Positions 1 to 7,968 of a stretch of 64,000 nucleotides of DNA are shown here, one piece after another; the stretch's first letter is position 1; each line of letters begins with the position of its first letter. Origin of the DNA: an uncultured Eubacteriales bacterium (GTDB lineage Bacteria; Bacillota; Clostridia; Oscillospirales; Oscillospiraceae); NCBI GenBank assembly GCA_900545585.1, contig UQZR01000002.1:62001-126000 (forward strand). Reading direction: 5' to 3'. The position numbers and the translations under genes are program-made. The notes below the pieces were generated by a model. That model was given only the letters and a program-made list of their open reading frames with translations, was not told the DNA's origin and did no database searches.

Positions 1-1419
1 TACTCCCTGTGCCGCGCCACCGAGAACCGAGGCCAGGACGCCCACACCGATGGCAAGTTCAACATCTCCGACAAGGGCGCTATGGAGATCATGAAGCTGT
101 TCTTCACCCCCAATGAGGATCTGCAGGACAAGCGCATCACCGATTTCTTCGACGATGAGGTGTTCAACTCCAACTTCTGGCTGTACTGGCGGACCATGTT
201 CGCCTTCGAGAACTGGCACAGCGCCCTGGAGATGAAGCTGTATATCCAGCGGTATATCCACCACATCGGCGGTCTGCCCGACTTCACGGCTCTGCGCTTC
301 ACCAAGTACAACCAGTATGAGTCCATGATACTGCCCATGGTGAAGTATCTGGAGGGCTTCGGCGTGAAGATCCACTTCGGCGTGCAGGTGACCAATGTGG
401 AGTTCGACTGCTCCGACCCCAAGCACAAGCTGGCCAAGCGCATCGACATCATCGAGAACGGCGAAAAGGGCGGCATCGACCTGACGGAGAACGATCTGGT
501 GTTCATCACCAACGGCGGCTGCGTGGAGAACTCCTCCATGGGCAGCCAGGACAAGCCCGCCCCCTACAACACCGAGATCAAGGAGGGCGGCGGCTGGGAC
601 ATGTGGCGTAAGATCGCCGCGCAGGACCCCGATTTCGGCCATCCCGACAAGTTCTGCTACGACCCTGAGCAGACCAACTGGATGAGCGCCACCGTGGAGA
701 CTCTGGATCAGCGCATCATCCCCTATATCACCGACATCTGCAAGCGCGACCCGTTCAGCGGCAAGGTAGTCACCGGCGGCATCGTCACCGTCAAGGACTC
801 CAGCTGGCTGATGAGCTGGACCATCAACCGCCAGCCCCAGTTCCGTGACCAGCCCAAGGATCACTGCCTGGTGTGGGTGTATTCCCTGTTTACCGACAAG
901 CCCGGCGACTTTGTGAAAAAGCCCATGCGGGACTGCACCGGTAAGGAGATCTGCATGGAGTGGCTGTACCACCTGGGCGTGCCCGAGGAGCAGATCGAGG
1001 ATCTGGCCGAGAACAGCGCCAACACCGTGCCGGTGATGATGCCGTATATCGACGCGTTCTTCATGCCCCGCGCCTACGGCGACCGGCCCAAGGTCGTGCC
1101 CGACGGCAGCGTGAACTTCGCCTTCCTGGGCCAGTTTGCCGAGACGCCCCGCGACACCATCTTCACCACCGAGTATTCCATGCGTACCGGCATGGAGGCC
1201 GTATACACCCTGCTGAATGTGGATCGCGGCGTTCCCGAGGTTTGGGGCAGCGTGTACGATGTCCGCGACCTGCTGGATGCTACGGTGAAGCTGCGGGACG
1301 GCAAGTCCCCCACCGACATGGAGTTCAGCTTCATCGAAAAGCTCGCGCTGAAGAAGGCGCTCAGCAAGATCCAGGGCACCGATCTGGAGAAGCTGCTGAA
1401 GGAGTACCACATCCTGTAA
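1..1419 (+). CDS. ohyA: Oleate hydratase (5' end outside window)
   Basis: FAD-dependent fatty-acid double-bond hydratase (the old 'myosin-cross-reactive antigen' family), which adds water to oleate to give 10-hydroxystearate. The frame is open from base 1, giving 472 residues; family members have about 590, so roughly the first 115 residues with the N-terminal FAD-binding glycines lie upstream. Family signatures seen are WRTMFAFENWHSALE near residue 65, the IGGLPDF stretch, and a C-terminal SVYDVRDL region. The gene ends in a strong hairpin terminator and looks monocistronic at its 3' end. The role in gut anaerobes is usually given as detoxification of unsaturated fatty acids; that is family knowledge, not visible here. 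Confidence 0.93.
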   Translation, partial: YSLCRATENRGQDAHTDGKFNISDKGAMEIMKLFFTPNEDLQDKRITDFFDDEVFNSNFWLYWRTMFAFENWHSALEMKLYIQRYIHHIGGLPDFTALRFTKYNQYESMILPMVKYLEGFGVKIHFGVQVTNVEFDCSDPKHKLAKRIDIIENGEKGGIDLTENDLVFITNGGCVENSSMGSQDKPAPYNTEIKEGGGWDMWRKIAAQDPDFGHPDKFCYDPEQTNWMSATVETLDQRIIPYITDICKRDPFSGKVVTGGIVTVKDSSWLMSWTINRQPQFRDQPKDHCLVWVYSLFTDKPGDFVKKPMRDCTGKEICMEWLYHLGVPEEQIEDLAENSANTVPVMMPYIDAFFMPRAYGDRPKVVPDGSVNFAFLGQFAETPRDTIFTTEYSMRTGMEAVYTLLNVDRGVPEVWGSVYDVRDLLDATVKLRDGKSPTDMEFSFIEKLALKKALSKIQGTDLEKLLKEYHIL

Positions 1420-1437
1420 GGCAGTCTGATACGCAAG

Positions 1438-1475
1438 AAAAAAGAGACGGGCGCGCCGCGCCCGTCTCTTTTTTG
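1438..1475 (+). terminator. Rho-independent terminator after oleate hydratase
   Basis: A GC-rich stem (AAGAGACGGGCG paired with its complement) is flanked by A and T runs, so it could work in both directions. It sits 19 bases after the stop codon. Confidence 0.9.
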
Positions 1476-1565
1476 CGGACGGGAGATTTCACCAAACCAT
1501 ACAGGGCACGGACGGGGAATTTCTGTATATTTGAATGATTCTTCTTGCGATAATAAATTTTTCTC

Positions 1566-1594
1566 TTGCATGACGCATGCATTTATGCTATGCT
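1566..1594 (+). promoter_or_regulatory. Sigma-A promoter for the 65-codon peptide
   Basis: TTGCAT, 17 bases, TATGCT. The expected start site near 1601 lies about 28 bases before the ATG of the small gene. Confidence 0.6.
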
Positions 1595-1628
1595 CCCTTC
1601 AACGTTAAGGGAAAGGAAGTGTGCGGCG

Positions 1629-1826
1629 ATGACGACTGCCATGACCATGAATACCGCCGCATCTGCACAGGACACCTGTGCCGCTTTCGCCTGCGCTGCG
1701 ATGAACAACTGCATGATCATTATTCTGGACGCCGCTCTGCTGGCGTCCATTTTTGTCCTGCTGCTGGACCTGATTACCGGTAAGCGGACTGCGGTGCATC
1801 GCTCCCCTATCTGCCGCCTTTTCTGA
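1629..1826 (+). CDS. Small cysteine-containing membrane peptide, unknown function
   Basis: A 65-codon gene I do not recognise. Its start is supported by AAAGGAAG nine bases upstream of the ATG, a promoter at 1566-1594 and a terminator at 1854-1886, so it looks like a complete single-gene unit. The first 25 or so residues are Ala/Thr-rich with three Cys (DTC, FAC, NNC); a hydrophobic helix follows at about residues 29-50 (starting MIIILDAALLAS), then a basic tail (GKRTAVHRS) ending in a fourth Cys. That order fits a single-pass inner-membrane peptide with the basic end inside. It could instead be a leader peptide for the carrier gene that starts 180 bases further on, with the terminator acting as attenuator. 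Confidence 0.5.
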   Translation: MTTAMTMNTAASAQDTCAAFACAAMNNCMIIILDAALLASIFVLLLDLITGKRTAVHRSPICRLF

Positions 1827-1853
1827 AAGGCCAACGACAGACAGACGAGACGA

Positions 1854-1886
1854 GAGGCTCCGCCGTCCGGCGGAGCCTCTTTTTTT
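1854..1886 (+). terminator. Terminator after small membrane peptide gene
   Basis: Stem GAGGCTCCGCCG / CGGCGGAGCCTC closed by a TCC loop and followed by a run of seven T. It separates the peptide gene from the carrier gene, or acts as a conditional attenuator. Confidence 0.88.
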
Positions 1887-2007
1887 GATAAACGCGACCT
1901 CCTGCGTCCGGCCAGCGCAGGGGCGGCGCGGCCCCCATCGGCAGGCAGGCCGTGTGTGACCTGACCGCTGATCGTTATATTTATGCATAGAAAGTGAGAA
2001 AGCAACC

Positions 2008-3546
2008 ATGGGTTTCCTGAATTTTGTGATGGCACTGAGTCCGATCATTGTTGTGTTGGTGGGTATTCTGGGGTTTCGCCAGTCCGCCAGGCGCGTCGCC
2101 CCTGTGGCACTGATCTGGACGCTGGTGCTGGCCTTTACATACTTCAACATGACCGGCGCGACGTTCAAGGAGAACGTGGCCGTGTATGACGCCCTGCTGT
2201 GGAAGGGCATCAAGGAGGGACTGAAGATCGTGCTGATGGTGTTCGGCGCCTTCGTGATCCTGAACCTGCTGCGGGCCACCGGCGCTATTGACGAGGTCAA
2301 GGGCACCATCGCCCGCATCAGCGACGACCGCCGCGTGCAGGTGGTCATCATCGGTATGATGCTGCCCATCTTTCTGGAGGGCGCGGCCGGTGCAGGCGCA
2401 CCGGCGGCTATCGCGGCCCCGTTCCTGGTGGCGCTGGGCTTCGACCCCATCACGTCCATCGCTCTGGCCCTGCTGGGCGACGCCACGCCGTGCTCCTGGG
2501 GCGGCGCGGGCCTGACCACCATCAACGGCGGCGCGGCCCTGACTGACGCGGGGCTGAGCACCGTGGCGCTGAACTCCGCCATGGTGGGACGCATCCACAT
2601 GTTCGGCGTGCTGGTCATCCCCTTCATTATGGTGGCTATGACCTTCGGCCGCAAAGGCTTCAAGGGCATCGTGCCCTATCTGACCTTTGCCGGTGTGACC
2701 ACCGGCGCGGTGATGTTCGCACTGTCCAACTTCGTGGGCGCGGAGGTCACCTCCATGGGCACCGGTGTGCTGTCCATCCTGCTGAGCGTGGCCTACGTGA
2801 AGACCGTGGGCGTCAAGACGCCGGAGGAGTACCGCTACCACGTCGACCGCGAGGAGAAGAAGTACGGTGCGTTCCGCGCCCTGTCCCCCTACGCGTACAT
2901 GCTGGTGCTGCTGCCCGCCGTGCGTTACGGCGTGCCGGCCCTGGTGCCCAACGGCTTTGCCGTCATGTGTACCTTCGGCTACATCGTGTGGGTGGACGTG
3001 GTCATCCTTATCTGCGGCTTTCTGGGCGCAATGACGCTGAAAACCGGCTTCAAACAGTACGGCGAGATCTGCAAAAAGACCGTGAGCCACGTGATGCCGG
3101 TGCTGGTGACGATGGGCAGCCTTCTGGTGGTGTCCTACATCATGCAGTCCTCCAATACGGGCATGATGAATCTATTGGCCTCCGATGTGGCCGCCGTGGT
3201 GGGACGCTTCTACCCCGCCGCCGCCGTGGTCATCGGCGCCAGCGGTTCCTTCATCACCGGTACGGGGCTGGGCTCCAACATCATGTTTGCCGACATGCAT
3301 ATCCAGGCGGCTCAGGCGCTGGGGATGAACCCCATCACCGTGTTCGCCGGGCAGAACGCCGGCGCCTCTCTGGGCAATCTGATCTGCCCCAACAACACGG
3401 TGGCCGCCAGCGCGACGGTGGATCAGATCGGCAACGAGAACCTGGTCATGAAGCGGACGCTGCCCGCCTTCGCCATCATTCTGGTGGTCTACATGGTGCT
3501 GACCATGCTGTATACCTGTGTACTGTTCCCCCATTTTGGCATGTAA
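2008..3546 (+). CDS. L-lactate permease family carrier (LctP/LldP type)
   Basis: A 512-residue polytopic membrane protein, about 13 hydrophobic segments, close to the usual LldP length of 530-550. It starts ALSPIIVVLVGILGF and carries the Gly/Ala/Pro-rich FLEGAAGAGAPAAIAAP stretch near residue 125, which matches the EGAAGFGTPAA motif of lactate permeases, plus a second re-entrant-like region GSFITGTGLGSNIMF near residue 415. The ribosome site is weak (GTGAGAAAG). It is 30 bases upstream of a 2-hydroxyacid dehydrogenase and the aminotransferase follows, so the cargo here is more likely a branched-chain 2-hydroxy acid, or such an acid exchanged with lactate. That cargo is inference. Confidence 0.8.
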   Translation: MGFLNFVMALSPIIVVLVGILGFRQSARRVAPVALIWTLVLAFTYFNMTGATFKENVAVYDALLWKGIKEGLKIVLMVFGAFVILNLLRATGAIDEVKGTIARISDDRRVQVVIIGMMLPIFLEGAAGAGAPAAIAAPFLVALGFDPITSIALALLGDATPCSWGGAGLTTINGGAALTDAGLSTVALNSAMVGRIHMFGVLVIPFIMVAMTFGRKGFKGIVPYLTFAGVTTGAVMFALSNFVGAEVTSMGTGVLSILLSVAYVKTVGVKTPEEYRYHVDREEKKYGAFRALSPYAYMLVLLPAVRYGVPALVPNGFAVMCTFGYIVWVDVVILICGFLGAMTLKTGFKQYGEICKKTVSHVMPVLVTMGSLLVVSYIMQSSNTGMMNLLASDVAAVVGRFYPAAAVVIGASGSFITGTGLGSNIMFADMHIQAAQALGMNPITVFAGQNAGASLGNLICPNNTVAASATVDQIGNENLVMKRTLPAFAIILVVYMVLTMLYTCVLFPHFGM

Positions 3547-3576
3547 CGGAAAATAAACGCAAAGGAGTGTTTTTAA

Positions 3577-4524
3577 ATGACGAAAAAACGTATTGTGGGT
3601 GTGATCGGCCTGGGACACGTGGGCGCGCATGTGGCCTACGCCCTGGCGGTGCAGGGCATCGCCGACGAGCTGATCCTGGTGGATCAGAAGGAGCAGAAGC
3701 TGGCCAGCGAGGTGCAGGATCTGCGAGACGCCGCAGCCTACCTGCCCCACCGCGTCACGGTACGGGCCGGTGACTTCGCCGATCTGGGCGAGTGCGATGT
3801 CATCGTCAACAGCGTGGGCAAAATCGAGCTGCTGGAGACCCATGACCGTCTGACGGAGATGGATTTCACCATTCCCGCCGTGCGGAGCTATGCCCACAAG
3901 ATCAAGGAGAGCGGCTTTGACGGCGTGCTTATCAACATCACCAACCCCTGCGACATCGTGACCCGCGAGCTGGCGCTGGGCGTGGGTCTGCCCCGGGGCC
4001 GCGTGTTCGGCACCGGCACCGGTCTGGACACCTCCCGCCTGCTGAGCGCACTGGCGCGGCAGACCGGCATCGACCACAAGTCCATCACCTGCTACATGCT
4101 GGGTGAGCACGGCAGCCAGCAGTTCGCGCCCTGGTCCTGCGTCAGCTTCAAGGGCATGCCTCTGGACAAGTGGGCCGAAACCGACGAGCGCTTCCGCTTC
4201 GACCGCGCCGCCCTGCAGAAGGAGTCCATCGGCGGCGGCTGGGTGACTTACATGGGCAAGCAGTGTACCGAGTACGGCATCGCCACCACCGCTGCGCGTA
4301 TGGCTCACATCGTGCTCCACGATGAGAAGGCCATCATGCCCGCCAGCATGGAGCTGTGCGGCGAGTATGGCGAGAGCGGCCTGTTTGCCGGTGTGCCCTG
4401 CGTCATCGGCGCCAACGGCGTGGAGCAGGTGGTGGAGCTGCCCCTGACCCCGGAGGAAAAGGCCACATTCCACCAGTGCTGCGAGGGTATCCGCCGCAAT
4501 ATGGAGCATCTGAAGAAAATCTGA
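3577..4524 (+). CDS. L-2-hydroxyisocaproate / L-lactate-type dehydrogenase
   Basis: NAD-dependent 2-oxoacid reductase of the LDH/MDH superfamily, 315 residues, full length. Seen: dinucleotide motif GLGHVG at 11-16, Asp36 at the end of beta-2, the loop Arg91 (THDRLTEM), ITNP at 121-124, GLDTSR at 149-154 with Asp151 and substrate Arg154, and catalytic His178 in GEHGS. The stretch KESGFDGVLINITNP closely follows the remembered Lactobacillus L-2-hydroxyisocaproate dehydrogenase sequence rather than classical L-LDH, which would end QKPGESR in the loop. Lying 12 bases before a branched-chain aminotransferase, it probably reduces 2-oxoisocaproate and related oxoacids. Ribosome site AAAGGAGTG upstream of ATG. 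Confidence 0.82.
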   Translation: MTKKRIVGVIGLGHVGAHVAYALAVQGIADELILVDQKEQKLASEVQDLRDAAAYLPHRVTVRAGDFADLGECDVIVNSVGKIELLETHDRLTEMDFTIPAVRSYAHKIKESGFDGVLINITNPCDIVTRELALGVGLPRGRVFGTGTGLDTSRLLSALARQTGIDHKSITCYMLGEHGSQQFAPWSCVSFKGMPLDKWAETDERFRFDRAALQKESIGGGWVTYMGKQCTEYGIATTAARMAHIVLHDEKAIMPASMELCGEYGESGLFAGVPCVIGANGVEQVVELPLTPEEKATFHQCCEGIRRNMEHLKKI

Positions 4525-4536
4525 GGAGGCAGAAGC

Positions 4537-5598
4537 ATGAATATCACTGTAACAAAAACCACCCATCCCGGGACGCTGCCGCCGGCGGACACGCTGGGCT
4601 TTGGCTCGGTGTTCACCGACCACATGTTCGTCATGGATTATACGGAGCAGGCAGGCTGGCACGATGCCCGAATCGTACCCTACGGGCCGCTGAGCCTCTC
4701 CCCCGCCGCCAGCGTGCTGCACTACGGCACAGAGGTGTTTGAGGGCATGAAGGCCTATCGCCGTCCCGACGGCGGCGTGCAGCTGTTCCGCCCCTGGGAC
4801 AATGTGGAGCGGCTCAACAAGTCCTGCGAACGGCTGAGCCTGTCTCAGTTGGACCCCGACGATGCGCTGGAGGCTATCCGGAGGCTGGTGGAGGTGGATC
4901 AGGACTGGGTCCCCTCCGCCCCGGGCACCAGCCTGTATATCCGGCCGTTCCTGTTCTCTACCGATCCGGATCTGGCGCTGCACGGTGTGCATCAGGCCAT
5001 GTTCGTGGTGATCCTGTCCCCCGTGGGCAGCTACTTTAAGAACGGGCTGGAGCCGGTGAAGATCATGGTGGAGACGGAGGACGTCCGCGCGGTGCGCGGC
5101 GGCACCGGCGAAGCCAAGTGCGGCGGCAACTACGGCGCGGCCAACCGCGCCGGTGACCGCGCCATCGAGAAGGGATTCTCCCAGGTGCTGTGGCTGGACG
5201 GCGTGGAGCGCAAGTACGTCGAGGAGGGCGGCGGCATGAACGTCATGTTCAAGATCGCCGGTAAGGTGGTGACGCCCATGCTCACCGGCTCTATCCTCAA
5301 CGGCGTTACCCGCCGGTCCTGCATCGCCCTGCTGAAGAGCTGGGGCATGCCAGTGGAGGAGCGGCTGCTCAGCGTGGACGAGCTGTTCGACGCCGCCAAA
5401 GCCGGTACGCTGGAGGAGGCATGGTGCGTGGGCACCGCCGCTGTGGTCTCCCCCATCGGCGAGCTGTACTATCAGGAGCAGGGCTATGTGGTCAACGGCG
5501 GCCGCATCGGCGAGCTGTCCCAGAAGCTGTACGACGAGCTGACGGGTATCCAGTGGGGCGAGCGGGACGATCCCTTCGGCTGGACGTACCGCATATAA
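4537..5598 (+). CDS. ilvE: Branched-chain amino acid aminotransferase
   Basis: Fold-type IV PLP enzyme of 353 residues, the long BCAT type. It interconverts leucine, isoleucine or valine and their 2-oxoacids using 2-oxoglutarate/glutamate. The PLP lysine is Lys194 in GEAKCGGNYGAA, and the N-terminal part has the family signature HYGTEVFEGMKAYR. AGGAGG lies ten bases before the ATG. It is third in the operon after the carrier and the 2-hydroxyacid dehydrogenase, so in this setting it probably works in the direction of amino-acid deamination, feeding oxoacid to the dehydrogenase; a biosynthetic role cannot be excluded. Confidence 0.95.
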   Translation: MNITVTKTTHPGTLPPADTLGFGSVFTDHMFVMDYTEQAGWHDARIVPYGPLSLSPAASVLHYGTEVFEGMKAYRRPDGGVQLFRPWDNVERLNKSCERLSLSQLDPDDALEAIRRLVEVDQDWVPSAPGTSLYIRPFLFSTDPDLALHGVHQAMFVVILSPVGSYFKNGLEPVKIMVETEDVRAVRGGTGEAKCGGNYGAANRAGDRAIEKGFSQVLWLDGVERKYVEEGGGMNVMFKIAGKVVTPMLTGSILNGVTRRSCIALLKSWGMPVEERLLSVDELFDAAKAGTLEEAWCVGTAAVVSPIGELYYQEQGYVVNGGRIGELSQKLYDELTGIQWGERDDPFGWTYRI

Positions 5599-5624
5599 AT
5601 AAGCTAACTTCCATGTGTGTACGA

Positions 5625-5656
5625 GTACCCCCAGGGCCGGAAGGCTCTGGGGGTAC
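5625..5656 (+). other. Stable hairpin after ilvE
   Basis: A 14-bp stem with one G-T mismatch (GTACCCCCAG arm) closed by a GGAA loop. No T run follows, so it is either a poor terminator or a 3'-end-protecting hairpin. The rest of 5599-5880 holds only the promoter and leader of the next gene. Confidence 0.6.
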
Positions 5657-5682
5657 CCGGCGTTCCGGGACAGAACGCGGCG

Positions 5683-5711
5683 TTGAGAAACGGAGTGGAA
5701 AATTGTATAAT
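5683..5711 (+). promoter_or_regulatory. Promoter of the Xre/membrane regulator
   Basis: TTGAGA, 17 bases, TATAAT. The predicted start near 5718 gives a leader of about 160 bases before the TTG start codon. Confidence 0.75.
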
Positions 5712-5880
5712 GTGTCCATCCGCAGAGAGAACGCGGAGGCGAAACAACCCCGAACAGAGTGCGCGGACCGGCAAAAAACGGCCATGTCTACGCTCCGCAG
5801 ACTCTTTTCCGCAGCGATGGGATAGACGTTCGCAGGGCCGGTGCGGCATACTGTGACCACACAGAAAGGAGCGTGACCAC

Positions 5881-6822
5881 TTGGACACTGCAAAGACCGG
5901 CGCCTATCTGGCGTCACTTCGAAAGGCGGCGGGCATGACCCAGCAGGACGCCGCCGACCGTCTGGGCGTTTCCAACAAGACCGTCAGCAAATGGGAGAGC
6001 GGAGGCGGATTTCCGGACATCACCGTGCTGCCCGCGCTGGCGGAGCTGTACGGCGTCACCGCCGACGATATTCTGGCCGGTGAGCCTGTGCGGCCCGGCA
6101 GCGGCGGCGGGCGGGTGGAGCAATATCTGGCCCGACGGGGCGAGCTGCGCTGGCGCATCGGCTTCTCCGCCGCGGCGCTGTTCCTGCTGGCGGCCATCGT
6201 GTTCCAGGGCTACGTGTGGTCGTGGCTGCTGGCGGCAGGCGGCGCGGCCGCGATCTGGATCGGCTGGGGCCGGTGCGGCGGTGAGGAGATCCGCCGCCGT
6301 CTGGTGCTGCTGCTGCCCTGGGCCGTGGGACTGGTGTGGTATGTCCTGTGCTATTTCCAGTGGGCGCTGCGGCTGGCCACGGCGCTGACGGAGGACTATG
6401 CAAATGGTTACAGCGTCATCTACTATCTGGCGTATATGCTGCGGTGGGATATGCTGCTGGTGCTGCTGGCGGTGGTCTACGGCCTGCTGCGGGCCGCGGC
6501 GGTGCGGTGGAGCGGGCAGGGCTGTCTGCTGAACCGGCCCTACTTGCAGGTCACGGGCATCCTGTGGCTGATCTCGCTGGCGGTGGAGATCGTCCGCTGG
6601 ATCGTGACGCTGCCGCCCATGCAGGCGTTTGCCGCCACGACCCTCTCCTCCGGCACCAGGACCTATCAGGCGCTGTGGGATAAGTTTGCCGCCACCCTGC
6701 CCTTCCTGTACGTGCCGCGTATCACTGCGGCGGTGGTGCTGACGGTGCTGGCAGTCACGGCGCTGGCGGTCAGGCGGAAGAATGGCGCGGGAGCGGCCCA
6801 GAGCAAGGACGAAGCTGCGTAA
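5881..6822 (+). CDS. Xre-family regulator with membrane domain
   Basis: A 313-residue protein with an N-terminal Xre helix-turn-helix (about residues 8-62: MTQQDAADRLGVSNKTVSKWESG) joined to a membrane part with about six hydrophobic segments from residue 95 to 305. The DNA-binding part is the type seen in many Clostridia where the regulator is tethered to the membrane and senses an envelope or small-molecule signal; the signal is unknown. Translation starts at TTG, supported by AAAGGAG eleven bases upstream. It has its own promoter and is closed by a bidirectional terminator, so it is monocistronic. No target gene is obvious nearby. Confidence 0.85.
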   Translation: MDTAKTGAYLASLRKAAGMTQQDAADRLGVSNKTVSKWESGGGFPDITVLPALAELYGVTADDILAGEPVRPGSGGGRVEQYLARRGELRWRIGFSAAALFLLAAIVFQGYVWSWLLAAGGAAAIWIGWGRCGGEEIRRRLVLLLPWAVGLVWYVLCYFQWALRLATALTEDYANGYSVIYYLAYMLRWDMLLVLLAVVYGLLRAAAVRWSGQGCLLNRPYLQVTGILWLISLAVEIVRWIVTLPPMQAFAATTLSSGTRTYQALWDKFAATLPFLYVPRITAAVVLTVLAVTALAVRRKNGAGAAQSKDEAA

Positions 6823-6836
6823 ACCCTCAATTTCAC

Positions 6837-6874
6837 AAAACCCCTCGGAACTCTTTAAGGTTCCGAGGGGTTTT
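6837..6874. terminator. Bidirectional terminator
   Basis: AAAACCCCTCGGAAC stem with its complement and eight-base loop, A run on one side and T run on the other. It serves the convergent Xre and LysR genes. A near copy of this stem lies at 9164-9201. Confidence 0.92.
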
Positions 6875-6883
6875 ACAGGCAGG

Positions 6884-7792
6884 TCACGGGGCAGGCTGCG
6901 TCAGGGCGTCCGCCAGCGCGCGGCTCAGCTCTGACAGGAAGCCCTCGATCTGGGGCGTCAGCACCTTGCTGCGGTGCAGCACCATCTGCACCGACTGGGT
7001 AATATCCCAGCCCGTGACGGACAGCAGCTTCAGCCGTCCGGCCTCCACGTCGGCGCGGACGGTGTACCACGGCAGCAGGGAGAGATACGAACCGCCCAGC
7101 AGCAGATCCCGGGCGGCGCTGGCGCTGGGCAGGCGCAGAAACGGCTCGCATTCCACCTGATGCTGGGCCAGCAGGGTCTCGAAGCGCCGATTGTAGGGGG
7201 CGTTCTGCTCCATCATGATCAGCTCGCTGCCGGAAAGCTCCCGCAGGGGTACTTCGCTGCGTCTGACCAGCGGGTGGGACGGGCTGGCCGCCAGCACGAT
7301 GGGCACCTCCGTCTGCTGCCGGATGTGCCACTGGGCGGGCGGCAGCGGGTCGTCGATGACGCACATGGCGTCGATGGAGCCCTGCTGCAGGAGCTGGGTG
7401 AGGTTCACAGTGGTATCCACCAGCAGCTCCACCCGTACCTTGGGGAAGCGGGCGTGGTAGGCGGGCAGCAGGGGCTTCATCAGCAGCTCGAACAGGGAGT
7501 CCGTGATGCCGACGCGGATGGCGCCGCCCAGCACGGCATCGGATTTGCCGAAGTTCTCCACCGCCGCCACGGCTGCCACGGCGCTGCGGGCGTAGGGCAC
7601 CAGAGAGCGGCCGAAATCCGTGAGGTATACGTTCTTGCCGATACGGTCAAACAGCGGCATCCCCAATTCCTGCTCCAACTGGCGTATCTGGACGCTGACC
7701 GCCGACTGGGAGTAGCCCAGTTCCGCCGCGGCTCTGGTGATATTTTGCAGCGACGCCGCATGCAGGAACGTATTCAGGTTGCGTATCTCCAT
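6884..7792 (-). CDS. LysR-family transcriptional regulator
   Basis: 302-residue LysR protein with an N-terminal winged helix (residues 3-60: FLHAASLQNITRAAAELGYS) and a type-2 periplasmic-binding-like effector domain from about residue 90. The start chosen is the ATG at 7792, preceded by GGAGGGCGTTCACC; eight extra in-frame codons upstream would remove the ribosome site. It is divergent from the PLP enzyme at 7969 across 176 bases that hold promoters for both, the usual arrangement when a LysR protein controls its neighbour. The inducer is unknown, perhaps a sulfur amino acid or its precursor. Confidence 0.92.
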   Translation of the reverse strand: MEIRNLNTFLHAASLQNITRAAAELGYSQSAVSVQIRQLEQELGMPLFDRIGKNVYLTDFGRSLVPYARSAVAAVAAVENFGKSDAVLGGAIRVGITDSLFELLMKPLLPAYHARFPKVRVELLVDTTVNLTQLLQQGSIDAMCVIDDPLPPAQWHIRQQTEVPIVLAASPSHPLVRRSEVPLRELSGSELIMMEQNAPYNRRFETLLAQHQVECEPFLRLPSASAARDLLLGGSYLSLLPWYTVRADVEAGRLKLLSVTGWDITQSVQMVLHRSKVLTPQIEGFLSELSRALADALTQPAP

Positions 7793-7814
7793 GGTGAACG
7801 CCCTCCTTTCCTTC

Positions 7815-7842
7815 ATCGTACCATAGATCGCGGGAAAATCAA
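7815..7842 (-). promoter_or_regulatory. Promoter of the LysR gene
   Basis: TTGATT, 16 bases, TACGAT on the minus strand. An AT-rich block between this and the opposing promoter (about 7840-7870) is the likely LysR operator zone. Confidence 0.55.
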
Positions 7843-7878
7843 TGATATTTTTTAATAAATATAATAGAAACCATTCGT

Positions 7879-7907
7879 TTTACAAAACTATCCTCCTGCG
7901 CTACAAT
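7879..7907 (+). promoter_or_regulatory. Promoter of the Cys/Met PLP enzyme
   Basis: TTTACA, 17 bases, TACAAT, facing away from the LysR promoter; start expected near 7914, 55 bases before the ATG. Confidence 0.6.
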
Positions 7908-7968
7908 GCAGACAACAAGAGCGGTGCGGACGGCGCCGCCGTATGATGATCGAGAGGAGTGCATCACC

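Noticed and set aside
960..1538. 192-codon plus-strand frame overlapping oleate hydratase
   Set aside because: Out-of-frame Arg/Gly/His-rich reading inside a clear gene; no ribosome site.
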